Assembly: GCF_013149275.1 (NCBI RefSeq)
Contig: NZ_JABGNA010000001.1
Coordinates: forward strand, 992,001 to 1,056,000
Length of the DNA: 64,000 nt
DNA from: Mucilaginibacter sp. SG564
Lineage (GTDB): Bacteria; Bacteroidota; Bacteroidia; Sphingobacteriales; Sphingobacteriaceae
Direction: 5' to 3'
The position numbers and the translations under genes are program-made. Below the pieces are notes generated by a model, which worked only from the letters and a program-made list of their open reading frames with translations, was not told the DNA's origin and did not search any database. Shown here piece after piece: positions 19,025 to 27,448 of the stretch. The number at the start of each line of letters is the position of its first letter. Positions within the stretch are counted from its first letter, which is position 1.

Positions 19025-19333
19025 TTATAATGTAATACCAGTGATCTCGATCTTGGTAAATTGCTGACGGTGACCGTTTTTCTTTTTGTAACCTTTTCTT
19101 CTTTTCTTTTTGAAGATAATTACTTTATCACCTTTTAAATGAGACACGATCTTAGCCGATACTTTAGCACCTTTCAAATCAGAACCTAATTTGAATTTAC
19201 CTTCGTTTTCTGCTAACAATACACTGTCAAATTCAATACTAGCGCCCTCATCCCCTTGTAATCTGTGTACAAAGATCTGCTGGTCTTTTGCAACTTTGAA
19301 TTGCTGTCCGGCTATACTTACTATTGCGTACAT
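19025..19333 (-). CDS. rplU: 50S ribosomal protein L21
   Basis: 102 residues, the usual family length. Recognised from MYAIVSIAGQQFKVAKDQ at the start, the basic stretch IIFKKKRRKGYKKKNGHRQ, and FTKIEITGI at the end. It binds 23S rRNA in the large subunit and leads the rplU-rpmA operon. A good -7/-33 promoter lies 33 bp upstream of the ATG. Confidence 0.97.
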   Translation of the reverse strand: MYAIVSIAGQQFKVAKDQQIFVHRLQGDEGASIEFDSVLLAENEGKFKLGSDLKGAKVSAKIVSHLKGDKVIIFKKKRRKGYKKKNGHRQQFTKIEITGITL

Positions 19334-19365
19334 GTTTGTTAATTATTGTTTTAAAATTCGAGGTG

Positions 19366-19396
19366 CAAATATAGGGATTGATTATTAAATAAACAA
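19366..19396 (-). promoter_or_regulatory. Promoter of rplU-rpmA
   Basis: Read on the minus strand: TTG (19394-19396), a 20-bp spacer, then TATATTTG (19366-19373), an exact match to the Bacteroidota -7 box TAnnTTTG at the normal distance from its -33 element. Confidence 0.7.
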
Positions 19397-19407
19397 TACC
19401 ATCTATT

Positions 19408-19911
19408 TTATTTCTTCAATCTTTCTTCGGCAGTATATAAACTCTGCTCTATTTCCTTGATCAGGGTTTTATTGGCATCAATCAACCTAACGTCACCTAC
19501 AAAGCCACTATCGTATACTACGCGCTTACTTTTCTTCTTATACTTAAACTCGATAATGTAGCGTATCGATTTGTTTTTGCCCTTGGTACTATCGGCCAGT
19601 TCTTTTACCGGAAAATCCCAGAAACCCAGGTCGGCAGCCTTGTGGTGCAGATAAAGTAGATCATCGCTGGTTAAACGCAAATGCATTTTTACCAAAGAGT
19701 CTTGCTTATTTACATATTGATAATCACCTGTTTTGGAATCATATTTATTGATCAGGCTATCAACAGGACCGAATTGTATTGTCATGGAATCAAAATCAGA
19801 GAAGCGGTATGGCGCATTCTTGATCATCATACCATAGTAATAAACACAATACACTATAAAAGGTACTATAATAGTACACGCAAAAAATATTTTCTTGGAA
19901 CGATCGGACAT
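19408..19911 (-). CDS. Membrane-anchored protein of unknown function
   Basis: 167 residues. One hydrophobic helix (about 8-27, KIFFACTIIVPFIVYCVYYY) follows a short basic N-terminus, so the rest should face the periplasm. The C-terminal part is charged (YKKKSKRVVYDSG, LIKEIEQSLYTAEERLKK). I do not recognise a family. It lies between rplU and the four-helix-bundle cassette on the same strand. An octad repeat arm begins 7 bp upstream of its start codon, so the element may carry or disrupt its promoter. Confidence 0.7.
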   Translation of the reverse strand: MSDRSKKIFFACTIIVPFIVYCVYYYGMMIKNAPYRFSDFDSMTIQFGPVDSLINKYDSKTGDYQYVNKQDSLVKMHLRLTSDDLLYLHHKAADLGFWDFPVKELADSTKGKNKSIRYIIEFKYKKKSKRVVYDSGFVGDVRLIDANKTLIKEIEQSLYTAEERLKK

Positions 19912-19917
19912 GGGATT

Positions 19918-20407
19918 AATTAGTGAGTTAGTGAATTAGCGAGTTAGTGAATTATTTAACATCGTTATTTTTTGATACTGTTTTTCTTGATGCGGAAGCT
20001 ATTTTAAGAATTTGGCTTGCTTCATCTGCCAATGCCGATAAACTTGATGCTACTACTACTCCTGCATCTATCAGAACCTCCATCCAAAACAAAGCTTCAT
20101 CTGCTTCCTCTACAACAATAGAAAGTTTAGCATGAAACTCAGCTTGTGATCGTGCTCTACAGGCAGCCCGATAGTTAGCTCCAACGGATGAAGATGATCT
20201 TAACAATTGCCTGCCTATGATTTTAGCCTCCTCCGTCGGCGGCAAAGTTCTAAAAAATTTAATATTATCTACAACAAACTTTTTAGTTCGCTGTCTGAAT
20301 ATCTCCGCAAAGGCTGCTTTGCTATTATCTTCCATTATTATTTAATCAATCAATAATTAAAAAACCACTTAAAATCACTAATTCACTAAATCAATAATTC
20401 ACTAATT
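19918..20407. mobile_element. Inverted octad arms enclosing a four-helix-bundle gene
   Basis: The left arm (19918-19954) is tandem 8-bp units TTAGYGAR. The right arm (20372-20407) is the same in inverse orientation, matching at about 27 of 33 positions. Between them lies only the four-helix-bundle gene. Stop codons fall inside both arms: that of the enclosed gene at 19952-19954 and that of the symporter gene at 20402-20404. The structure resembles the intergenic fold-back elements of this window, with a gene in the loop. Calling it mobile is inference. Confidence 0.5.
19952..20335 (-). CDS. Four-helix-bundle protein (23S rRNA intervening-sequence family)
   Basis: 127 residues. The family core is clear: IGRQLLRSSSSVGANYRAACRARSQ, then FHAKLSIVVEEADEALFWMEVL. 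The same fold is found in proteins encoded by 23S rRNA intervening sequences and in Avd, the accessory protein of diversity-generating retroelements, which bind nucleic acid through a basic surface on a pentamer. No reverse transcriptase or rRNA is nearby. The gene sits inside a pair of inverted octad repeats and its stop codon is in the left arm, which suggests that gene and repeats travelled together. Confidence 0.9.
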   Translation of the reverse strand: MEDNSKAAFAEIFRQRTKKFVVDNIKFFRTLPPTEEAKIIGRQLLRSSSSVGANYRAACRARSQAEFHAKLSIVVEEADEALFWMEVLIDAGVVVASSLSALADEASQILKIASASRKTVSKNNDVK

Positions 20408-21775
20408 ATCAAGCTCTCCCTCCCATTTACTTACTACTGCAGCTGCCATGGCATTGCCTAAAACGTTGGTTGCTGAGCGGCCCATATCCAGTAAAGGATC
20501 AATACCGATTAATAAAAATAAGCCAGCCTCAGGTATATTGAACATAGATAATGTGGCGGCAATTACTACCAGCGACGCTCTGGGGACACCAGCCACACCC
20601 TTGCTGGTAAGCATAAGCACCAGCAACATCGATAATTGATGGCCGAAAGATAAATGAATATCATATGATTGCGCCAGGAATAAAGAAGCAAAGGTCATAT
20701 ACATCATGGAGCCATCCAGGTTAAATGAATAGCCCAATGGCAATACAAAACTTACAATTTTATTGCTGCAGCCAAAATTTTCCAGCTCAAGCAATACTTT
20801 AGGATAAGCCGCCTCACTGGTTGATGTACTGAAAGCTATCAGCATAGCATCCTTTATGCGTCCTATCAGTTTAAACACCGGCTTCTTTAATACGATAAAA
20901 CCAACCAGAATAATGATTAGCCAAAGCATGACCAATGAAAAATAGAACTCGCTTATAAAAATACCGTAGGTAGATAGCACGCCCAGCCCCTGCTTGGCAA
21001 TTACAGCCGTAATAGCTCCAAAAACAGCCAGTGGGGCAGCTTTCATTACATAACCTGTGATTTTTAAGATCACGTGTGCAAAAGCATCCATGGCTTTGAT
21101 CACGATTTTACCCTGCTCGCCAATGGCAGCGGTTGCCACACCAAAAAACATAGCGAATACCACGATCTGCAAGATCTCGTTATTGGCCATAGCCTCAAAA
21201 ATACTCCGTGGGAAAACGTGACCCACAAAGTCAATAAATGACAGGGCTGTTTTCTTGATACCGGTACTTAAGTGACTATCAGGCAGTGGTAGGTGCATAG
21301 CTTTACCCGGCTGAAACAGGTTAACCAGCAGCATGCCTAACAACAGGGAAACCAGCGTGGCACTTAAGAACCAAAGCATTGTTTTACCACCTATACGGCC
21401 AACAGCTTTAATATCCCCTACTTTGGCCACACCAACTACCAGCGTAGTAAAAACAAGGGGGGCCACGATCATTTTGATCAGTCGTAAAAATATCTCACTT
21501 AAAATAGAAAAACCTTCCAGTTTATCCTCGCGAATAGAATTATTATCTTTACTGATCTTTGTTTGTTGTACTTTTTGCGCCCTCAAGGCTATGTGCTCGG
21601 CAGCAGTAGTGTCATTTAATAAAGCCAATTTGGTGTTAATAGTTTTAATATTAACATCGGCCGTATTAATTTTTACATTGATGGCATTAATTACGCTTAC
21701 ATTATAAATGTAGCCGGTTATTACACCTAAAACAAGGGCGATAAAGATGTAGAGAGTCAGGTTATTTTTTGGCAT
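20402..21775 (-). CDS. Dicarboxylate/amino acid:cation symporter (DAACS family)
   Basis: 457 residues with about eight membrane helices and two re-entrant loops. Family motifs: AFSTSTSEAAYP (serine-rich hairpin 1), GYSFNLDGSMMYM (helix 7, NxDG), SKGVAGVPRASLVV (hairpin 2), and IDPLLDMGRSATNVLGNA (helix 8, with the Asp, Arg and Asn that hold acidic substrates). The Arg suggests glutamate, aspartate or C4-dicarboxylates. Between helix 1 and helix 2 there is an unusual hydrophilic insert of about 50 residues (30-82), rich in Asn, Thr and Lys and probably helical. The stop codon lies in the arm of the neighbouring repeat. Confidence 0.93.
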   Translation of the reverse strand: MPKNNLTLYIFIALVLGVITGYIYNVSVINAINVKINTADVNIKTINTKLALLNDTTAAEHIALRAQKVQQTKISKDNNSIREDKLEGFSILSEIFLRLIKMIVAPLVFTTLVVGVAKVGDIKAVGRIGGKTMLWFLSATLVSLLLGMLLVNLFQPGKAMHLPLPDSHLSTGIKKTALSFIDFVGHVFPRSIFEAMANNEILQIVVFAMFFGVATAAIGEQGKIVIKAMDAFAHVILKITGYVMKAAPLAVFGAITAVIAKQGLGVLSTYGIFISEFYFSLVMLWLIIILVGFIVLKKPVFKLIGRIKDAMLIAFSTSTSEAAYPKVLLELENFGCSNKIVSFVLPLGYSFNLDGSMMYMTFASLFLAQSYDIHLSFGHQLSMLLVLMLTSKGVAGVPRASLVVIAATLSMFNIPEAGLFLLIGIDPLLDMGRSATNVLGNAMAAAVVSKWEGELDN

Positions 21776-21823
21776 ATAACAAATTGCAGGGCGCTAAACT
21801 ACAAAAATTAATAATTTTAAAAG

Positions 21824-21917
21824 TATCAAGTAGTTAGTATCAAGTATCAAGACAGGAATAAAGCTCCTTTTACGATTACTTATATAAATCTTGATACTTG
21901 ATACTAACTACTTGATA
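21824..21917. repeat. Fold-back intergenic element, perfect 29-bp arms (TATCAAG words)
   Basis: Arms 21824-21852 and 21889-21917 are identical inverted copies (29 of 29). Each is built of 7-bp steps: TATCAAG, TAGTTAG, TATCAAG, TATCAAG. It occupies the gap between two divergent genes and ends 10 bp before an ATG, so it is not simply a terminator. It is closely related to the element at 62578. Confidence 0.92.
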
Positions 21918-21927
21918 ATAAATTATT

Positions 21928-22455
21928 ATGAGTATTACCACATACGGTTTACAGCATATAAAAAAAGAGACTCAGCACCTTTCGCAGGAGCAGCTATCGG
22001 AGCTTTTGCTCCGTTTGGCACGTTATAAAAAGGAAAATAAAGAGTTGCTGGCTTACTTATTATTTGAGGCCTATGATGAGGCAGCTTTTGTTGAAAAAGT
22101 AAAAGGCGAAGCAGGTTTTATGTTCAGTCAGCTATCAGCACTGAGCTATCATGCGGCAAAGGGTATGCGTAAAATTTTGAGATTGCTGAGCAAGTACACC
22201 AAGTTTGCAGGTTCAAAAGAAGTAGAGATAGAATTGCTCCTGAACTTTTGTGTGAACTACCTGGAATATGCCGATAGGCGTACCACCTACAAACCTATCA
22301 GACTGATATTAACCCGGCAGGTAGAAAAGATACGCGGATTGATTGGAAAACTACACGAAGATCTGCAGTTTGATTACCTGGACAGTTATAACACCCTGCT
22401 TGATGATGCCGAAAAAAAACTGGTTTGGTTTAAAAAGAATGATTATCAGTTGTAA
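21928..22455 (+). CDS. Conserved-looking helical protein of unknown function
   Basis: 175 residues, soluble, almost entirely helical by composition and rich in Leu, Lys and Glu. I do not recognise a family; it looks like a Bacteroidota-specific cytosolic protein. It starts 10 bp after a fold-back repeat and ends 44 bp before the ECF sigma factor gene, so it may be cotranscribed with it. No metal-binding or catalytic motif is visible. Confidence 0.65.
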   Translation: MSITTYGLQHIKKETQHLSQEQLSELLLRLARYKKENKELLAYLLFEAYDEAAFVEKVKGEAGFMFSQLSALSYHAAKGMRKILRLLSKYTKFAGSKEVEIELLLNFCVNYLEYADRRTTYKPIRLILTRQVEKIRGLIGKLHEDLQFDYLDSYNTLLDDAEKKLVWFKKNDYQL

Positions 22456-22499
22456 CATATAGCCTTTACATTAATCTAACAATAAAAATCTATTAACGC

Positions 22500-22997
22500 G
22501 TGGCCAACAAAGAAGCAGCATTCAAGCAAATATATGAAGCTAATTCTAAAAAGATATTCCATTTATGCTATGGTTACACCGGCGATGATGATGCCGCGAA
22601 TGACCTGCTACAGGAAACATTTTTAAAAGTTTGGCAAAATTTAGAGAAGTTTCGCAACCAGGCCATGATTTCAACCTGGATATACCGCATTGCTGTAAAC
22701 ACTTGTTTAACCTATTTACGATCAGAAAAAAGACAGGCTAAAGACGAGTTAACCCCTCAAATAGCCGAAACAAAAAGGGAAGAACTATCGGATAAAAACG
22801 AGCAGGTAGCTTTGCTGTACAAGTGTATTTCAAAGCTGGAGGAGTCGGAAAGAATTATAATAACCATGGTGCTTGATGAAGTGCCATACCCCGAAATAGC
22901 GGATATTTCGGGTATATCAGAGGGAAACCTGAGAGTGAAGATTTATCGTATAAAACAAAAATTAACAGAATTATTTAACCAGTATGAAAGACTTTGA
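22500..22997 (+). CDS. ECF-type RNA polymerase sigma factor
   Basis: 165 residues from a GTG start at 22500. Region 2 (FKQIYEANSKKIFHLCYGYTGD and DLLQETFLKVWQNLEKF, then STWIYRIAVNTCLTYLR) and region 4 (ISKLEESERIIITMVLDEVPYPEIADISGISEGNLRVKIYRIKQKL) are both present. It directs RNA polymerase to a small regulon. Its 3' end overlaps the next membrane protein gene by 14 bp, an arrangement typical of a sigma factor with its own anti-sigma factor. Confidence 0.92.
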   Translation: MANKEAAFKQIYEANSKKIFHLCYGYTGDDDAANDLLQETFLKVWQNLEKFRNQAMISTWIYRIAVNTCLTYLRSEKRQAKDELTPQIAETKREELSDKNEQVALLYKCISKLEESERIIITMVLDEVPYPEIADISGISEGNLRVKIYRIKQKLTELFNQYERL

Positions 22998-23574
22998 TCA
23001 TCTGATGTCGGTTTGGCAGGGACAGCCAAAACCAGATCAACTTTCAGTGGATGATGTGCTGAAACAGGTAAAGAAGGGGATCCGAAGCATAACTACCAAG
23101 TTATACTGGACCATTGTGGCCATGGTGGCTATAGCAGCGTTTGCATTTATTGTTACCTTTTTCCTGGCCTTTAAATCGTGGATTACCACCGTGGGTATTC
23201 TGATAGTGCTGGTCACTATGTTGATGTACCTGTCGCTCGTAGTAAGGCACTATCATATTTTGAGCAAGCGCGATGCTACTCAAAATCCCTCGGAGTACCT
23301 TGACAGCCTTAAAGCCTACCAAAAAACAAGAACAAAAATCATCGGCTGGTTCTATTACATTTACATACTGCTCATCAGCGCCGGCCTCGCACTCTACTTC
23401 GCCGAAGTACTATCAACCTCCTCCCTCCTTTTTAAACTCATCACTTACGGTTCCATAATTATCTGGTTTTTATTTACCACGTTTTATTTAAAACCGCGCA
23501 TGTTTAAAAATGAAGAAGAGAAGCTTAACCTAATGATTGATCGGCTGGTGCGTTTGAAGGAGCAATTTGATTAA
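22984..23574 (+). CDS. Membrane protein, possible anti-sigma partner
   Basis: 196 residues. A cytosolic N-terminal segment (1-38; FDHLMSVWQGQPKPDQLSVDDVLKQV) is followed by four hydrophobic helices (about 42-62, 66-88, 119-141, 145-166) and a charged C-terminal helix. No zinc-binding anti-sigma motif is visible, so the role is inferred only from translational overlap with the ECF sigma gene. The short N-terminal segment could hold the sigma factor, but this is not shown by the sequence. Confidence 0.7.
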   Translation: MKDFDHLMSVWQGQPKPDQLSVDDVLKQVKKGIRSITTKLYWTIVAMVAIAAFAFIVTFFLAFKSWITTVGILIVLVTMLMYLSLVVRHYHILSKRDATQNPSEYLDSLKAYQKTRTKIIGWFYYIYILLISAGLALYFAEVLSTSSLLFKLITYGSIIIWFLFTTFYLKPRMFKNEEEKLNLMIDRLVRLKEQFD

Positions 23575-23591
23575 GACTCTTATTGAATTTG

Positions 23592-24116
23592 ATGACAGAC
23601 CATAATATCATTATACAAAAAGCTACCATAGCTGATGCTGATACCCTACTGGCACTCAGCAGAAAGACCTTTTTTGATTCTTTTGCGCATCTGAATACGC
23701 CGGAGAATATGCAGGCTTATGCTTCGAATGCATTTACACCAAAACGGGTAAAGGCCGAATTGAACAATCCGGGTTCGCTCTTTTATTTTGCCTTGCTTAA
23801 CGGAAACATTGCCGGATATATCAAAATAAACCTGGATGCCGCACAAACAGAACTGCAAGACGGCAAGGCTCTTGAAGTAGAACGCATTTATGTTTTAGCC
23901 GAATACCATGGCAAAAAGATAGGCCACGAATTATTGAATTTCGCTTTTCAGATGGCAAAGGATAAATACTTACAATACGTTTGGCTGGGCGTTTGGGAGC
24001 ACAATCAAAAAGCTTTAAGCTTTTATGAAAAACACGGCTTTAAAGTATTTGGCAGTCACCCTTTTATGTTAGGCAGCGACAAGCAAACCGACCTGCTCAT
24101 GAAGAAGGAGTTATAG
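23592..24116 (+). CDS. GNAT family N-acetyltransferase
   Basis: 174 residues from the ATG at 23592; a TTG at 23583 is in frame but less likely. The acetyl-CoA-binding part is clear: VERIYVLAEYHGKKIGHELLNFA (motif A, with the pyrophosphate loop YHGKKIG), then VWLGVWEHNQKALSFYEKHGFKVFG (motif B). The protein resembles the ribosomal-protein/small-molecule acetyltransferase group. The substrate cannot be inferred. It lies 17 bp after the membrane protein gene and is convergent with the response regulator, 2 bp away. Confidence 0.88.
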   Translation: MTDHNIIIQKATIADADTLLALSRKTFFDSFAHLNTPENMQAYASNAFTPKRVKAELNNPGSLFYFALLNGNIAGYIKINLDAAQTELQDGKALEVERIYVLAEYHGKKIGHELLNFAFQMAKDKYLQYVWLGVWEHNQKALSFYEKHGFKVFGSHPFMLGSDKQTDLLMKKEL

Positions 24117-24118
24117 CC

Positions 24119-24817
24119 TTATCGTTGGTTAACCAGCGAGAACATCACCTGCTCCCGCAATTGCCTGCTTATAGGCACCTGATGCTGGTTGATATGCAAC
24201 ATATTACCCTCAATAGCCGTAATTTTTGGGGTGGATACAATAAACGATTTATGTGTTTGTAAGAACACCTGTTGAGGTAGTTTTTCCATCAATGCTTTTA
24301 GTGTGCTATGGGTAATGATCCTCCGGCCGGGGAAATGGATCTCTACATAGTTCTCCAACCCTTTGATATACAATATATCGTTAAATATCACCTTCTCCAG
24401 TTTACCCTCGCTTTTTACAAACAGGTAATCAGCTTTTTTGATATTGCTGTTGCGCAATTCAAAATAATCCTTTGCCTTGTAAGCAGCTTTCATAAAGCGT
24501 TCAAATGGTATAGGTTTCAGCAAATAATCAAGTACGTCCAGGTCAAAGCCATCGGTAGCGTACTCTTTAAAAGCCGTAGTGAAGATCACTTTAGGTGGGT
24601 CGGGTAACGATTTGATAAAGTCTACACCAGTCAGGTGCGGCATTTGTATATCCAGAAATAAAAGATCCACCGGTTGCTGAGCCAGTACAGCCCCCAGTTC
24701 CATGGCATCCTCGCATTGGGCTTTCAGGTCAAAAAAGCCTGCTTTTTTCACATAACCTTCTAAACCTTTCCGCGCAAAAGGTTCATCATCGGTAATAATA
24801 CAACTGATCTGGCTCAT
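24119..24817 (-). CDS. LytTR family response regulator
   Basis: 232 residues. The receiver domain (1-120) has the acidic pocket at TDDEP, phosphoacceptor Asp56 in LLFLDIQMP, the conserved Thr-Ala (FTTAF) and the Lys in LLKPI. The LytTR DNA-binding domain (about 133-230) shows KSEGKLEKVIFNDILYIKGLENYVEI and FLQTHKSFIVS. It should act with the LytS-type kinase encoded 3 bp upstream in the operon. LytTR proteins bind paired direct repeats about two helical turns apart, and such a pair precedes this operon at 27139-27173. Confidence 0.95.
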   Translation of the reverse strand: MSQISCIITDDEPFARKGLEGYVKKAGFFDLKAQCEDAMELGAVLAQQPVDLLFLDIQMPHLTGVDFIKSLPDPPKVIFTTAFKEYATDGFDLDVLDYLLKPIPFERFMKAAYKAKDYFELRNSNIKKADYLFVKSEGKLEKVIFNDILYIKGLENYVEIHFPGRRIITHSTLKALMEKLPQQVFLQTHKSFIVSTPKITAIEGNMLHINQHQVPISRQLREQVMFSLVNQR

Positions 24818-24820
24818 GTT

Positions 24821-25846
24821 CTAAAATTCTAATTCTAATTGTGCAATATAACTACCGGCCTTACCACCGGCTATCAACCGGTGTTTGTTTGGATAAAGGA
24901 GCTCCAACCGGCGTTTTAAATTTTCGTGCCCGATGCCACTATAGTTATCCGCTATCTTCATGGTTGCAGGTACATCATTATATACTTTAAATAGCATTCC
25001 TTTTTCAATGGTAGTAGCCGAAATATCAATTTTATAATCACCACCAATATATTTAAAAGCGTTCTCTACCAGCGGCAGCAAAAGTAAAGGGTATACCAGC
25101 TGATCGGCAAGCTCTTCGTCAAAAAACACGCTCAAACGCATTTTTTGGCTTGCCCTTATCTTCTGTAGTTCGATGTAGTTTTGCAGGTATTCCAACTCTT
25201 GTTTTATGGGTACCAGTTGTTGCTGATCGTAAAGCTGGTACCGCAGCAAGCTCGATAGCAGCTCCGTACTTTTTTTAGCTCCGGCAACATCCTCATCCAT
25301 CTGAAAGTAAATGGTGTTCAGGGCATTGAATAAAAAATGAGGATGATACTGCGCTTTCAGAAACTTCAGCTCGGTTTCCAGGTGATCATTGGTTAGTTTT
25401 TCCAATTGCATTTGATTATTTACATAGGCCCTTAACCAGGTGTTAGTACGCGTTATTCCGTAATAAATTATGGCATATAGCGTGGGGATTAAGTTGATAT
25501 CTACCGCATCTGCCCATGAAAGGCCGTCATCAGTAAAAGCAGCCATAGGGGTAAATATCAAGTTTATCAATATCAGATTAGCCAGTACAAAAATGAGCAG
25601 TTCCCGTACCAAACTTTTATAACTTAACTGAACACTTCCTTTTTTATCAAAATAACGAAACAACCATTCAAAAAGAGCAATCCCCAAATATCCCACTAAT
25701 ATGCTCAGGCTTATCTCAAGTGAATTCAGAGCCCATGAACGTTTCCAGAACTCAATGTCAATCACAATATCATTCAGCGCCCTGATCGTAAAATATATGA
25801 GCAAACCATACAACGCAGGGAAAATATATTTCCGGAAAAATTTCAT
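24821..25846 (-). CDS. LytS/YehU-type sensor histidine kinase
   Basis: 341 residues. About four membrane helices fill the first 135 residues. The His_kinase domain has its phosphoacceptor His in AQYHPHFLFNALNTIYF (near 170-186), and the ATPase region shows LLLPLVENAFKYIGG (N box) and GIGHENLKRRLELLYP (G box). The histidine phosphate passes to Asp56 of the neighbouring LytTR regulator. No extracellular sensor domain is seen, so the signal is probably felt in the membrane, perhaps through the acyltransferase or its product. Confidence 0.93.
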   Translation of the reverse strand: MKFFRKYIFPALYGLLIYFTIRALNDIVIDIEFWKRSWALNSLEISLSILVGYLGIALFEWLFRYFDKKGSVQLSYKSLVRELLIFVLANLILINLIFTPMAAFTDDGLSWADAVDINLIPTLYAIIYYGITRTNTWLRAYVNNQMQLEKLTNDHLETELKFLKAQYHPHFLFNALNTIYFQMDEDVAGAKKSTELLSSLLRYQLYDQQQLVPIKQELEYLQNYIELQKIRASQKMRLSVFFDEELADQLVYPLLLLPLVENAFKYIGGDYKIDISATTIEKGMLFKVYNDVPATMKIADNYSGIGHENLKRRLELLYPNKHRLIAGGKAGSYIAQLELEF

Positions 25847-25864
25847 ATCGTTAAGTTATAAATT

Positions 25865-27085
25865 TCAGGCAGAAATTGTTGCGGCTGATCTTATTTCCCC
25901 TATAGGCACCTCTGTTACAGGTTTGGGTTTATCCTTGGGTTTCATGCCAAACAGGAACCGCATTAAAGCAAAGGGCCTTATCAGTAAATGATAAATTAAC
26001 ACACTTACAAAAAAGGTGATGCCTACAGTATAAATATATTTGGACAAGATACTTTCATTTCGTAGCTGTACAATATAATAAACAATCAGAACAATTACTG
26101 TTTGGTGTAGTATGTAAAATGGATATACAGCCTGGTTTAAGTAATTTAACACCTTATGGCTGCGGTTAAAATAATGTTTACCATAACCAACTAATGCCAA
26201 AACCCAACCCCATGCTATTATAGGCCTTAGCGCGGTAAAAGCATAAGAAAACAGTATATGATGAAATGGCCAGTTTTCTTCATGCTGCGGTTCTATTTTA
26301 TTCCACCTCATAACCTCCCACATCACCAGGGTTAAAAAACCTATGGTTAAAGCAAACCGGCGGTTACGCTCCAAACTGTCCATTAGTTTAGGTTGTAATT
26401 TGCAAACAAAGCCAGCCAGCAGAAAAAACAACCAATAAACAAAATAACTGCCATCATGTATCAGATCGTTTGTTTCGGGATAGTCCCAACTGGTAAAAGT
26501 AAACCAGATTATACCAGGCAGCATTAACAGGTATGCCCATTTACCTTTGGCCAACACGGCAAGCTTTTGTTTAAATACATCGCTTTTAGGCGATATCATC
26601 CAGGCAAATACAGGAGCAAATATGAGGTCATAAATAAACAGGTAGGCAATAAACCACAGGTGATGCCAGCTGAAACTACCGCCCTTTGGATAGGGTACAA
26701 AATTAAATACACTCGGGTACCAATCCCAAAAACTGCCTTTATAACCATGCGCCAAGCGTTCCATGTAGATCTGCGGTGGAACAATGATAAATATGCCTAC
26801 CAGCAGCGGAATAAACAACCTGCGAAAACGTAAACCAATAAAACTTAAGGTCGACCGCCGCTGCATCATATAGTAACTCACCGTACCTGATATAAAAAAG
26901 AGCAGCGGCATACGAAAAAGGTGTAAAAAATGGTTCGACTCCATGAGTAGGTTACTGGTTTCCGCGTTTTTGATATGCCAGCCATCTTCACTAACAAAGG
27001 GCATAGCCGAATGAAAGAATAATACCCCGGCAATGGATAAAATCCTTAACCAATCCAGGTAGGTTTGACGTTGTGTGGTTTCCAT
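25865..27085 (-). CDS. Membrane acyltransferase, OpgC/MdoC-like
   Basis: 406 residues with about ten membrane helices. Acyltransferase-3 family features are visible at the start: YLDWLRILSIAGVLFFHSAMPF (with the conserved Arg and His), then FRMPLLFFISGTVSYYMMQRR. The family transfers acyl groups to sugars of glucans, polysaccharides or lipids at the membrane. It leads an operon with the kinase (18 bp away) and the response regulator, an arrangement that suggests the two-component pair controls this enzyme or responds to the surface change it makes. Confidence 0.88.
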   Translation of the reverse strand: METTQRQTYLDWLRILSIAGVLFFHSAMPFVSEDGWHIKNAETSNLLMESNHFLHLFRMPLLFFISGTVSYYMMQRRSTLSFIGLRFRRLFIPLLVGIFIIVPPQIYMERLAHGYKGSFWDWYPSVFNFVPYPKGGSFSWHHLWFIAYLFIYDLIFAPVFAWMISPKSDVFKQKLAVLAKGKWAYLLMLPGIIWFTFTSWDYPETNDLIHDGSYFVYWLFFLLAGFVCKLQPKLMDSLERNRRFALTIGFLTLVMWEVMRWNKIEPQHEENWPFHHILFSYAFTALRPIIAWGWVLALVGYGKHYFNRSHKVLNYLNQAVYPFYILHQTVIVLIVYYIVQLRNESILSKYIYTVGITFFVSVLIYHLLIRPFALMRFLFGMKPKDKPKPVTEVPIGEIRSAATISA

Positions 27086-27448
27086 CTTGTTTCTTTTTTA
27101 TTCAAAGAAAGCCCTCTCCAACTACGTAATAAAATCAGTTTGACAAATGGTATTTACCCTTTGACCAATGGTAAAAAAGACGAGAACACCTCACTTCTTT
27201 GACGTTGATACCGCACGTATTTCGGGTAAAACTACTCGCCATATTACGTATAAATACTAACCTGATTCTTGTAGCGTGCACCTAATTTTACATCAGCCTA
27301 AGTGTATTAACATTTTATGAATAATAATACAACCGCAAGCGAATGCCGGCCCTAACAGCATCCCTGTCGCTTCAGTACCAATTAGTAATAAGCAGTGGAG
27401 TAAGCCGAAAATCCGAACCAAGAGTAAGCTCAATTAAAACCAATAGCT
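27086..27448. other. 363-bp divergent intergenic region
   Basis: It holds the presumed promoters of the acyltransferase operon (minus) and the 759-residue protein operon (plus). The only clear structure is the pair of 14-bp direct repeats at 27139-27173. No exact TAnnTTTG box or terminator hairpin was found by eye, and no small gene is supported. Confidence 0.6.
27139..27173 (-). promoter_or_regulatory. Candidate LytTR binding site (two direct repeats, 21-bp period)
   Basis: On the minus strand two copies of TACCATTkGTCAAA (27160-27173 and 27139-27152) match at 13 of 14 positions and are 21 bp apart, i.e. two helical turns. LytTR regulators such as BtsR bind direct repeats beginning ACC with the same period. 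The site ends 54 bp upstream of the acyltransferase-kinase-regulator operon, so it is probably an autoregulatory site. Confidence 0.6.

Noticed and set aside
19952..20335. Diversity-generating retroelement (Avd-like protein)
   Set aside because: No reverse transcriptase, template repeat or variable repeat is seen nearby; the protein fits the wider four-helix-bundle family.
16360..21917. Possible CRISPR arrays (short repeated words at regular spacing)
   Set aside because: The repeats are 7-8 bp words without unique spacers and form inverted pairs; no cas genes are in the window.
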